Of a DNA stretch of 50,875 nucleotides, positions 18,062 to 25,152 are shown piece after piece. A model generated the notes under the pieces. It saw nothing but the letters and a program-made list of their open reading frames with translations, did no database searches and was not told where the DNA came from. How positions within the stretch are numbered: position 1 is the stretch's first letter; each line of letters starts with the position of its first letter. This DNA comes from Hyphomicrobiales bacterium (GTDB lineage Bacteria > Pseudomonadota > Alphaproteobacteria > Rhizobiales > Xanthobacteraceae). The stretch covers positions 1 to 50,875 of the forward strand of contig JAFKKM010000042.1 of the NCBI GenBank assembly GCA_017305555.1, read 5' to 3'. The position numbers and the translations under genes are program-made.

Positions 18062-18991
18062 TCACTGGCCGGTCGCCGGCTGCATCGTGCCGAGGATGCT
18101 CACCAGCGCCAGAACCATCCATCCCAATAGTTGTTCGCCAAGCACATGGTCGCGTAGCCTGAGCGACCACCTGCTCCATTCATCGGGTGCGTCCGCTCGC
18201 ACGTCGCTCATCGACGGGACAAGCCAAAACCGGTTCGCGGCGGCGAGCGCCAACATCGCCGCGAACAGCACCAGCTTGCCGAGAAGAAGCAGTCCGTATG
18301 ACGTCGTCAGCAATCCGGATAGCGATCCCACCAGGAACCAGCTGTTGACGAGGCCCGATCCGATCAATGTCGCCACCGCGATGTAACCCATGCCGGAGAA
18401 TCGCAGCAAAATCTGCACCGCCTGTTTTGGCTGCACCGGCAGATCCCTTGCGCCGGAACGCGGCATGATCGCCACAAGCGAGACGAGGCCTCCAAGCCAG
18501 GCCCCCGCAGCGAGAAGGTGTGCGCCATCCGACATCATATGAATGATTCCGGCCCATCCCTCCTCGACCTGGGTGTGGCCGGTTCCCGCCAACGACACCA
18601 GAAGTACCGCGGCGAAAGCCAACGTCACCCAATAAGACACCGAACCGAAGCAAACATCCCATGCCGCCATCCCAACGATGACGAGCGCAACCAGCATTCG
18701 CAGCGACCAGACGTTGCCGAAGCTGGTGTTGTAGATAACCGCGTGCAGCGTCTCCGCATCGGCGAGATCGCCGATGCGGCCCCCCATGTTTGCAACCACA
18801 AATGCAAACCAGCACAGACCGCTGACCAGCGCGGCAACGGCTGCCATGAGAATCCACTTTCCCCGCCACCGTCTCAAGATGGACGGTTCGCCCCCTGTGC
18901 AGGCGTAGAACGGGAAAAGCGCCAGCCCAACGAGCGACGTCGCCGCCGCATAGTGCAGGAATCGTGCGACGAGCAATCCGATTTCGATCAT
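18062..18991 (-). CDS. copD: Copper resistance membrane protein CopD
   Basis: A 309-residue integral inner-membrane protein with about eight transmembrane helices and the CopD-domain signatures: an N-terminal ARFLHYAAATSLVGLALF helix, histidine-containing helices (IIHMMSDGAHLLAAGAWLGG) and an AANRFWLVPSM segment near the C-terminus. CopD proteins are proposed to move copper across the inner membrane in partnership with periplasmic CopC. Its ATG overlaps the CopC stop codon by four bases (18988-18991), so the two are translationally coupled. It is the last gene of a seven-gene run on this strand and is followed by a hairpin terminator. Confidence 0.9.
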   Translation of the reverse strand: MIEIGLLVARFLHYAAATSLVGLALFPFYACTGGEPSILRRWRGKWILMAAVAALVSGLCWFAFVVANMGGRIGDLADAETLHAVIYNTSFGNVWSLRMLVALVIVGMAAWDVCFGSVSYWVTLAFAAVLLVSLAGTGHTQVEEGWAGIIHMMSDGAHLLAAGAWLGGLVSLVAIMPRSGARDLPVQPKQAVQILLRFSGMGYIAVATLIGSGLVNSWFLVGSLSGLLTTSYGLLLLGKLVLFAAMLALAAANRFWLVPSMSDVRADAPDEWSRWSLRLRDHVLGEQLLGWMVLALVSILGTMQPATGQ

Positions 18992-19356
18992 CGGTGGCTC
19001 ACGCCGAAAGAATAAGTCCCCTTGATGCGGTGCGTGTCGTCAGAAACCGCATACCAATCGACCCTGTATTCGCCGGCAGCCATGTCCTCCAATACCGGCA
19101 CCACCAATCGCTTCTTGTCGCCGGGATCGATCGCCGCTTTTCCGACTGCGACTGTTCGACCTGTCTTGTCCTTGATCGCGATGCCGGAGAATTTCGGAAT
19201 GACCCCTTCATTGAAGGTAATTCTGATCTGCTTCGGCGGCGTTGTGACAGATCCCGCAGCCGGTTCAGCCGCCTGAAGTTGCGGATGAGCGAATGCAACC
19301 CCGTCGAAAAACGCCGCTGCGAGGATTGCGAGCATCGCTATGAATATGGTTCGCAT
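18988..19356 (-). CDS. copC: Periplasmic copper-binding protein CopC
   Basis: A 122-residue exported protein. The signal peptide ends AFA just before His24, which would become the mature N-terminal histidine used in the CopC Cu(II) site. The other expected ligands lie in VSDDTH (Asp107/His109). The fold signatures HPQLQAAEPAAGS, ITFNEGV and TYSFGVSHR are typical. The Met-rich Cu(I) loop of Pseudomonas CopC is absent, so it probably binds only Cu(II). The frame extends upstream, but the ATG at 19356 has AGGAA and the signal peptide. It overlaps copD. Confidence 0.92.
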   Translation of the reverse strand: MRTIFIAMLAILAAAFFDGVAFAHPQLQAAEPAAGSVTTPPKQIRITFNEGVIPKFSGIAIKDKTGRTVAVGKAAIDPGDKKRLVVPVLEDMAAGEYRVDWYAVSDDTHRIKGTYSFGVSHR

Positions 19357-19459
19357 CTCATTCTTCCTGTTTGCGCATTGGATGCGGACGCCGATCGGCG
19401 CTCCGCAATTCAATTCATAGGGATAGGTACGGCACGCGACGCCGCCGTGCCGTCCGGCG

Positions 19460-19762
19460 TTACTTTTCCCTCTGCATCTTTGTGACAGCGACGCCGGAAG
19501 CCGTCCGCCCGGCTTCGAACAATACCTTGTCGCCAACCTTGACCTGCTTGAGCATCGCCGGGTCCTGAACGCGGAACACCATGGTCATGCCCTCGTCCAT
19601 GTCGAGGCTTTTGATCGGGCCGTGTTTCAAAGTGATCTTGCCGGCGGCTTCGTCGATCTTCTTGACCTCGCCTTTCACCATATCCGTCCGCGCCATCGTC
19701 GCCGTCGACGACAGGGCGATGGAGATTGCGAAAATTCCTGCCATCAGGTTGCGCGCTTTCAT
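19460..19762 (-). CDS. CusF-like periplasmic copper-binding protein
   Basis: A 100-residue protein with a signal peptide (cleavage probably near residue 24, TMA-RTD) and a small OB-fold copper-binding domain. The CusF-type ligand set is visible: His47 in TLKHGPI, Met59 and Met61 in EGMTMVFRV. The tryptophan that stacks on Cu(I) in E. coli CusF is replaced here by DMDE, with Met55 nearby. It probably hands copper between periplasmic partners, such as the multicopper oxidase and the TolC-linked export encoded upstream. It lies about 100 bases before copC and about 100 bases after the oxidase gene on the same strand. Confidence 0.87.
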   Translation of the reverse strand: MKARNLMAGIFAISIALSSTATMARTDMVKGEVKKIDEAAGKITLKHGPIKSLDMDEGMTMVFRVQDPAMLKQVKVGDKVLFEAGRTASGVAVTKMQREK

Positions 19763-19859
19763 TTTGATTCCTTTCGATCGTTACGCCTTCCATCGGAAAG
19801 CCGTTTTCCCGTCGCCACCATTCATTGCTGGCGCGGCAATCTCATTCACACCGGCGCGC

Positions 19860-21239
19860 TTACATCTTCATGTCCTTGGTGTGCTTGTGCTTCATACCCT
19901 TCATCGGCGGCTTCGTGTCGTGCGGCGCGCTCGTTGGCGCGGACTGCGGCGGCGGCACATCGGTAGACGCGACCTCATAGGCGACCGTGCCTTCCGGAAA
20001 CTTGTAGGGCCCCGGATCACGGTAATCGTCACGGCCCAGCCCCTCGCGAATCTTCATCACCGTGAACATGCCGCCCATCTCGATCGGTCCGAATTGTCCG
20101 GTGCCTGTCATCATTGGCAGCGTGTTGTCTGGCGCGGGCATTTCCATCTCGCCCATCGCCATGCCGGTCGATCCCATCACCATGGCATCCGGCGCGAGCT
20201 TGCCGATCGCTTTGGCGAGATCCTTCTTCGACACACCGATCAGGTTGCGAACGTCGTGCCCCATCGCATTCATGGTGTGATGCGACTTGTGGCAGTGGAA
20301 CGCCCAGTCGCCGGGATTGTCGGCCAGCATGTCGAACGCGCGAACGGCGCCGACCGGCACGTCGATGGTCGTCTCCGGCCATTGCGCGCTCTCGGGAATC
20401 CAGCCGCCGTCCGTGCAGCTGACGCGGATATTGTGGCCGTGGACATGGATCGGATGATTGGTCATCGTCAGATTTCCGATCCGCACCCGAATATTGTCGC
20501 CGAGACGAATGGGAAGCGGATCGATGCCGGGAAACACCCGGCTGTTCCAGGTCCACATGTTGAAGTCGGTCATTTCGTTGACCTTCGGCAGGTACGTGCC
20601 GGGGTCGATCAGATAGCTGCTCATGATGAAGACGAAATCGCGATCGACCGGCCGGAACGAGGGATCGCGCGGATGCACAATGAACATGCCCATCATGCCC
20701 ATCGCCATCTGCACCATCTCGTCGGAATGCGGGTGGTACATGAAGGTGCCGCTCTTCTTCAGGTCGAACTCGTAGACGAACGTCTTGCCCGGCTTGATGT
20801 GCGGCTGCGTCAATCCGCCGACGCCGTCCATACCGCTTGGCAGAATCATGCCGTGCCAGTGAACGGTGGTGTGCTCCGGCAGTTTGTTGGTGACGAAGAT
20901 GCGGACCTTGTCGCCCTCCACCGCTTCGATCGTCGGCCCCGGCGCCTGACCGTTGTAACCCCACAGATTCGCCTTCATGCCGTCGGCGAATTCACGCACC
21001 ACCGGCTCGGCGACGAGATGAAACTCCTTCCAGTCACCGTTCATCCGCCACGGCAGCGACCAGCCGTTAAGCGTGACGACCGGACGATAGTCTGGGCCAC
21101 TGGTCGGATGCAGCGGCGGCTGCATCGTTGCCTTATCCATGATCGGCGCTTCCGGAATATTCGCGGCCTGCGCGCGGCCGCTGACCGCGCCGGCGCCAAC
21201 CAGCGCTGCCGTCCCCAGAAATCCTCGTCGCGACAACAT
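19860..21239 (-). CDS. Tat-exported multicopper oxidase
   Basis: A 459-residue cupredoxin-domain oxidase. The N-terminus has a Tat signal (SRRGFLG, then a hydrophobic stretch to ~residue 25). All four copper-ligand motifs are present: HWHG (127-130), HPH (169-171), HPIHVHGH (262-269) and HCHKSHHTMNAM (315-326), the last including the type 1 Cys316, His321 and axial Met326. The tail is Met/His/Lys-rich (KGMKHKHTKDMKM), as in copper-tolerance oxidases. It probably oxidises Cu(I) to less toxic Cu(II) in the periplasm. It starts 12 bases after the TolC-like gene with AAGGAG, so the two are co-transcribed. It is shorter than CopA/PcoA (~600 residues), so no symbol is assigned. Confidence 0.92.
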   Translation of the reverse strand: MLSRRGFLGTAALVGAGAVSGRAQAANIPEAPIMDKATMQPPLHPTSGPDYRPVVTLNGWSLPWRMNGDWKEFHLVAEPVVREFADGMKANLWGYNGQAPGPTIEAVEGDKVRIFVTNKLPEHTTVHWHGMILPSGMDGVGGLTQPHIKPGKTFVYEFDLKKSGTFMYHPHSDEMVQMAMGMMGMFIVHPRDPSFRPVDRDFVFIMSSYLIDPGTYLPKVNEMTDFNMWTWNSRVFPGIDPLPIRLGDNIRVRIGNLTMTNHPIHVHGHNIRVSCTDGGWIPESAQWPETTIDVPVGAVRAFDMLADNPGDWAFHCHKSHHTMNAMGHDVRNLIGVSKKDLAKAIGKLAPDAMVMGSTGMAMGEMEMPAPDNTLPMMTGTGQFGPIEMGGMFTVMKIREGLGRDDYRDPGPYKFPEGTVAYEVASTDVPPPQSAPTSAPHDTKPPMKGMKHKHTKDMKM

Positions 21240-21251
21240 GCGTGTTCTCCT

Positions 21252-22712
21252 TCAGTGACCGCCGCCACCGCCGACCAAGGCGGTGGTCGATGGGCGTGCA
21301 TCGATTTGCGTCTCTCCCGAACCGCCGCCATTCACGGCAGTCTGTAGATCCGATTGCGCAAGCCAGAAATTGCGTTTGGCATCGATGGCCGCGCGCATCG
21401 AGGCGATGCGCTGGCGCGCCTCGACCAGCAGTGCAAAGACATCCACCTGCATACTGGAAAAGCGCAGTTGCATTTCCTCGGTGATGATCTTGCGCAGTGG
21501 CAGCACCTCGCGCTGATATTGCCGGGCGATCTCATAGGTCGACCGGTAGGTCCGGTATGCGTCGCGCGCTTCCGATCGCACCGCGACGGCTTTCTCAGTC
21601 AGGCGATTGAACGCCTGATTGTAGGTCTCGGTTGCCTGCCGCACCCGCACCTCGCCGCCATCGAAGATCGGGATCTGGAACTGGATGTCGTAGCCGCGCT
21701 CGCGGAAACGCGAGCCGTCGGGATCGCGCGTGGTCTTCGCAATCCCCGCGACGTCAAGTAGCGTGACGAAGCGGCTCGCCTCCGTCAGGTTGAGCGCTTT
21801 CGCCAGTGCATCCAGTTCGATCCGGGCGATCTGCAGATCAATGCGATGCGTGACGGCATCCACTTCGATCGACGGCAAGGCCGAGGGGCGCCGCGGCAAC
21901 GGCGGCAGCGTCTTCGGGATGCGGAATGCAAGATCGCCGCCCCAAAGACCCATCAGGCGCGCAAGGCGTTCGCGTGCGCTGGTCGCCTCCTGACGCACCG
22001 CGGCAAGATCGGCGGTTGTCTCCGCGTAGAACACCTGCTCACGCGCCTGATCGAGCTTGTTGAGCGAGCCGGTCTCTCCCAGCTTCGATGCAAGTTTCGC
22101 GGTCGCTTCTGCCGTCGATTTGGCGTCGGTCAGAACACCTGTCATCTCGCTGGCAGCAACGGCACGATAATAGGAGCGGCGCACATCGGCCGCGAGCCGC
22201 AACGTTTCCAGCGCTGCCCGCAATTGCGCCCGACGGAAACGCTTCCTCGCGATTTCAGAGCGGAACGGCAACGTCGCCAGCGCGAGGATGTCGCCGACCA
22301 CCTGACGCTCGATCTCGATTGCGCCGCCACCTGAGATTCGTGAAATCGAGAATGTCGGGTTAGGCGGAAGGCTGTCCTGAACCAGATCGGTTTCCGCCAA
22401 CGCCAGTTCGTTGTAGGCGGCTTGCAGTCCACGATTGTTCAGCAGCGCAACCTGAACGGCGCTTTCCACACTCAGCGTCTGGCGCAGCAGCCGTTTGACG
22501 GAGTCGTTCGCGATATGTGCATCATCGCTGGAGCGGATCGCAACGACATCCTTTCTGATGGTGCCATCCGTGATCGCCGCAACCGTGCTCATGCCACCGT
22601 CGGGCGAGAACGTCGCGCAGCCGGACAGAAAAAGGGAAATGGTGAGTACCAGCACCGACCGCCGGTGTCGAAGGAGGTCGCGATGCGGCGACACGCCACG
22701 CAAAATCGTCAT
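21252..22712 (-). CDS. TolC-family outer-membrane efflux lipoprotein
   Basis: A 486-residue outer-membrane factor with a lipoprotein signal (lipobox LFLSGC, Cys32). The body shows the paired TolC/OEP repeats: long helical segments (LLNNRGLQAAYNELALAETDL and TEKAVAVRSEARDAYRTYRSTYEIARQY) and the barrel strand YDIQFQIPIFDGG. No inner-membrane RND pump or membrane-fusion gene is adjacent, so it may pair with a pump encoded elsewhere, or act alone in copper tolerance as in CopB-replacing layouts. The ATG at 22712 has TAGGAG at seven bases. It begins 10 bases after the small lipoprotein gene. Confidence 0.9.
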   Translation of the reverse strand: MTILRGVSPHRDLLRHRRSVLVLTISLFLSGCATFSPDGGMSTVAAITDGTIRKDVVAIRSSDDAHIANDSVKRLLRQTLSVESAVQVALLNNRGLQAAYNELALAETDLVQDSLPPNPTFSISRISGGGAIEIERQVVGDILALATLPFRSEIARKRFRRAQLRAALETLRLAADVRRSYYRAVAASEMTGVLTDAKSTAEATAKLASKLGETGSLNKLDQAREQVFYAETTADLAAVRQEATSARERLARLMGLWGGDLAFRIPKTLPPLPRRPSALPSIEVDAVTHRIDLQIARIELDALAKALNLTEASRFVTLLDVAGIAKTTRDPDGSRFRERGYDIQFQIPIFDGGEVRVRQATETYNQAFNRLTEKAVAVRSEARDAYRTYRSTYEIARQYQREVLPLRKIITEEMQLRFSSMQVDVFALLVEARQRIASMRAAIDAKRNFWLAQSDLQTAVNGGGSGETQIDARPSTTALVGGGGGH

Positions 22713-22721
22713 GACATGCTC

Positions 22722-23021
22722 CTAGTGCTCGTGCCCGGATTTCGATGACGGCGCCGCGCGCTGGTTCTGCTCCTTCCAGCCGGACGGCGTCGTCGGTCGA
22801 AGGCTGGTGTATGGCGCAACCGTCGATCGGTAGCCGACGCCTGCAACCTTTGCCCCGGGATCAGCAGGGTCGGTGCCGACCAGCGGCACGGTCTGCGTGG
22901 CACAGCCGCCCAAGAGCATGGCGGCGACAGCTAACGCCACGAATATCCCTGCTCGTTTTTCGAATCCTGCACGCACCACCGATGCCACGGCGGCGGCAGT
23001 CGCCCCAATCTGCGCTGACAT
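22722..23021 (-). CDS. Small lipoprotein of the copper operon
   Basis: A 99-residue protein with an N-terminal hydrophobic segment ending in the lipobox LLGGC. The mature part has TVAPYTSLRPTTPSGWKEQNQR and a His-containing end (SGHEH). I recognise it as a protein that recurs beside TolC-like and multicopper-oxidase genes in relatives, without a known function. The frame extends to 23075, but the ATG at 23021 has AGGAAA at seven bases and is preferred. The next gene starts 10 bases downstream, supporting an operon. Confidence 0.75.
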   Translation of the reverse strand: MSAQIGATAAAVASVVRAGFEKRAGIFVALAVAAMLLGGCATQTVPLVGTDPADPGAKVAGVGYRSTVAPYTSLRPTTPSGWKEQNQRAAPSSKSGHEH

Positions 23022-23100
23022 AAGAGTTTCCTGAACTGACGATGGACCACAGGCACTCATGCCCCGAACGGGCACGGCACCGCGTCATGCTTGTCTCAGG

Positions 23101-23577
23101 TCAGGAAATGGGGGGACGGTAATGCACGGCGGGCGCATTGTCCGTCAGCTTGCGATAGCTGTCGGACACCCGGATCGCCTTTGGCGCCGATGGTTGTGTC
23201 ATTGCGACGTACAACGCGGGAATCGCGGTGACGCACATCAGACCACAGCACTTTCCGTCCATCATGTGCGATGCTTTTGCCGGACTGAAATCGCTTTTCA
23301 CCGCCGCGGCTTTCACGACGTGATCGACGGACGGATCGGCCTGCATCTGGACGCCGGAATGGTGATGGGCATGCCCGTCCTGGTGAACGTGCATCGTGCT
23401 CTTATCGTGCACGTGCACCATGCCAGGGATGTGGCCTTCGCCGGTCAGGCAATAAGCGGTGGCCCGACTGCCCGGCAACGCAAAAGAAAGTGTCGGCGCG
23501 AGCACGCAAAGCAAATAGACCAGGGCAATCAACCACCCTGCTCTCCGCCGTAGCGTTCTGGTCAGCCGTACAAACAC
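23101..23577 (-). CDS. His/Met/Cys-rich exported protein, DUF2946-like
   Basis: A 158-residue protein that starts at a GTG and is the first gene of the copper run. A signal peptide/anchor is seen at residues ~12-33 (AGWLIALVYLLCVLAPTLSFA). The next part is histidine-rich (MVHVHDKSTMHVHQDGHAHHHSG), followed by a CCGLMC motif, typical of DUF2946-like small proteins near metal genes. It probably binds copper in the periplasm; this is inference from composition and context. The spacing of about 80 bases to the lipoprotein gene fits an operon. Confidence 0.65.
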   Translation of the reverse strand: MFVRLTRTLRRRAGWLIALVYLLCVLAPTLSFALPGSRATAYCLTGEGHIPGMVHVHDKSTMHVHQDGHAHHHSGVQMQADPSVDHVVKAAAVKSDFSPAKASHMMDGKCCGLMCVTAIPALYVAMTQPSAPKAIRVSDSYRKLTDNAPAVHYRPPIS

Positions 23578-23762
23578 GAGTGCTTCAACGTTTCCGATCG
23601 GTCGCTCTCAGATGAATCAATCATAGAGATGAATCCATGCATCGCCAAGTCGGCAACGCATTCTTCATCGATAGCGACGATCGGCGCCATGTCGACAATC
23701 CGCATCCGGCAACATAGCCCGTGAGGAAAATCCGTTCCTGACACCCGGCTTCTCAACCAAAT

Positions 23763-23797
23763 TAAAAAGGGTTGCGAGACATTGATCCCGCAACCCT
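23763..23797 (-). terminator. Rho-independent terminator of the beta-barrel gene
   Basis: A perfect 9-bp stem (23768-23776 with 23789-23797, AGGGTTGCG/CGCAACCCT) with a 12-base loop. On the minus strand it is directly followed by TTTTTAATTT and sits 30 bases after the stop of the outer-membrane beta-barrel gene. Confidence 0.9.
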
Positions 23798-23826
23798 CAA
23801 ATTATTTATCAGCCAGCTTCTGACAG

Positions 23827-24879
23827 TTACCAAGTGTACCGGAGTCCGGCCTGCGCACCGATGGTCTGGAAAGCACTGCTGGGGATAAGGGGATTGAACG
23901 CGACCTGCTGCGACATCGCCGTGCCATGAACCTCAAGGTAGGATGAGAAGTTCTGGGTCCAAATCACGTTCATCTTCGCGGAACCGCGAATACCATACAA
24001 GTCCGCCATGCCGGCGAAACCGCTGGAATCGACGATCCGGAATCCAATAGCAGACACCGTTGGCTGCACCTTGTAACCCATCCAATTCATCTCGGTGCCG
24101 ATACGGGCGCCGCCATGAATTTCGGTGCTATCGCCGGTCTTGTTGCCGAAGTTCCCGCCATAGCTCTCCGAATAAGTCACACCGACTGTCGGTTCGAACC
24201 AAACCGAATAAGGAAAGTCAAAGCGATACTGCGTATTAAAGGTGTAGCCGACCGAACTGCCGTCTGTCGGCACCACGAACGGAAGGTTAAACGTACTTCG
24301 GCTCCAACTGAGTAGAACCGACGCATCGGCCGAGAATCCGCCGTTCAAGTACGATACGGTCGCCGAGGTCGACGGCATGGAGCCGTCCATACCCGCTGAG
24401 TTGGACCAGGAGTGTCCGCCGGTCCCGATGAACGTCAAGGCATCGGTTGCACCGAAGACACCAATTTTCGTGATATCGAACGCCCCGACGACAGTTTCAA
24501 CATTCACGTTGACCCCGGCACTCGCGTGGTCAACGCTCCCGACGAGGTTTGCCCCATACAGCCAGGATGGCGTGGCGGCGACGAGCGCCGGTGCCTTGGC
24601 GTATCCCAGCGCGCCGAAAGGGTTGCTGATCTTCCGTTGAGCGAACAAATCCCGACCGTCGAAATCGGACGACTCTCCACTGAACCGCAGCGTACCGGCC
24701 GGCGGAACGACACGACGTCGCGAGACCTCGTCGCGAACCGTCTGAACGATGTTCTGGATGACGTTGCCAATAATTTCCTTCTGAACATCGGCACCGCTTT
24801 GAGCGGCAGCGGGCTGCACCATCATTGCGGAAATAGCTGCGGCGGACAGCAAGCCCACCGAAAACTTAAATGAGCGCAT
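23827..24879 (-). CDS. Small outer-membrane autotransporter-like beta-barrel protein
   Basis: A 350-residue exported protein. The ATG at 24879 gives a signal peptide ending QPAAAQS. A short helical segment follows (ADVQKEIIGNVIQNIVQTVRDEVSRRR), and then ~270 residues of alternating aromatic/polar strands that end in LRYTW, the usual signature for barrel insertion. This looks like an autotransporter beta-domain with almost no passenger, or another ~12-stranded barrel. A 171-base in-frame upstream extension lacks protein character. The gene is alone on its strand, ends in a strong terminator, and is divergent from the caspase-like pair across a 273-base spacer, suggesting shared regulation. Confidence 0.75.
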   Translation of the reverse strand: MRSFKFSVGLLSAAAISAMMVQPAAAQSGADVQKEIIGNVIQNIVQTVRDEVSRRRVVPPAGTLRFSGESSDFDGRDLFAQRKISNPFGALGYAKAPALVAATPSWLYGANLVGSVDHASAGVNVNVETVVGAFDITKIGVFGATDALTFIGTGGHSWSNSAGMDGSMPSTSATVSYLNGGFSADASVLLSWSRSTFNLPFVVPTDGSSVGYTFNTQYRFDFPYSVWFEPTVGVTYSESYGGNFGNKTGDSTEIHGGARIGTEMNWMGYKVQPTVSAIGFRIVDSSGFAGMADLYGIRGSAKMNVIWTQNFSSYLEVHGTAMSQQVAFNPLIPSSAFQTIGAQAGLRYTW

Positions 24880-25152
24880 TATTATACCCCAAAAAATATC
24901 CTCGCCTAAAAAATACCATGATCCATTCGGGGAACTAGTGCCTAAATGCCACAGTCGATTGGAACCCTCTCCACGACTTCGGCGCGAATTAAACTCAAAA
25001 GACCATCGGCGGCCGGTGAACCCCGGTCGATGACGAGCCGTCTTATTCACTGTTCCTTTTGGTTGCCGTCATTCATAATTTCCGCGACTGACGAAAATCG
25101 AGAACGACCTATTATTTCGCGCTTTTGAGCTCGCTTTTCGGGGCAAAATGAG

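Noticed and set aside
19581-21347. A 588-codon plus-strand frame across the multicopper oxidase
   Set aside because: His/Arg-rich antisense composition; the oxidase on the other strand is unmistakable.
23562-23705. A 47-residue minus-strand frame before the His-rich copper gene
   Set aside because: No ribosome-binding site or recognisable family and it overlaps the GTG start of the next gene; could be a leader peptide but unsupported.
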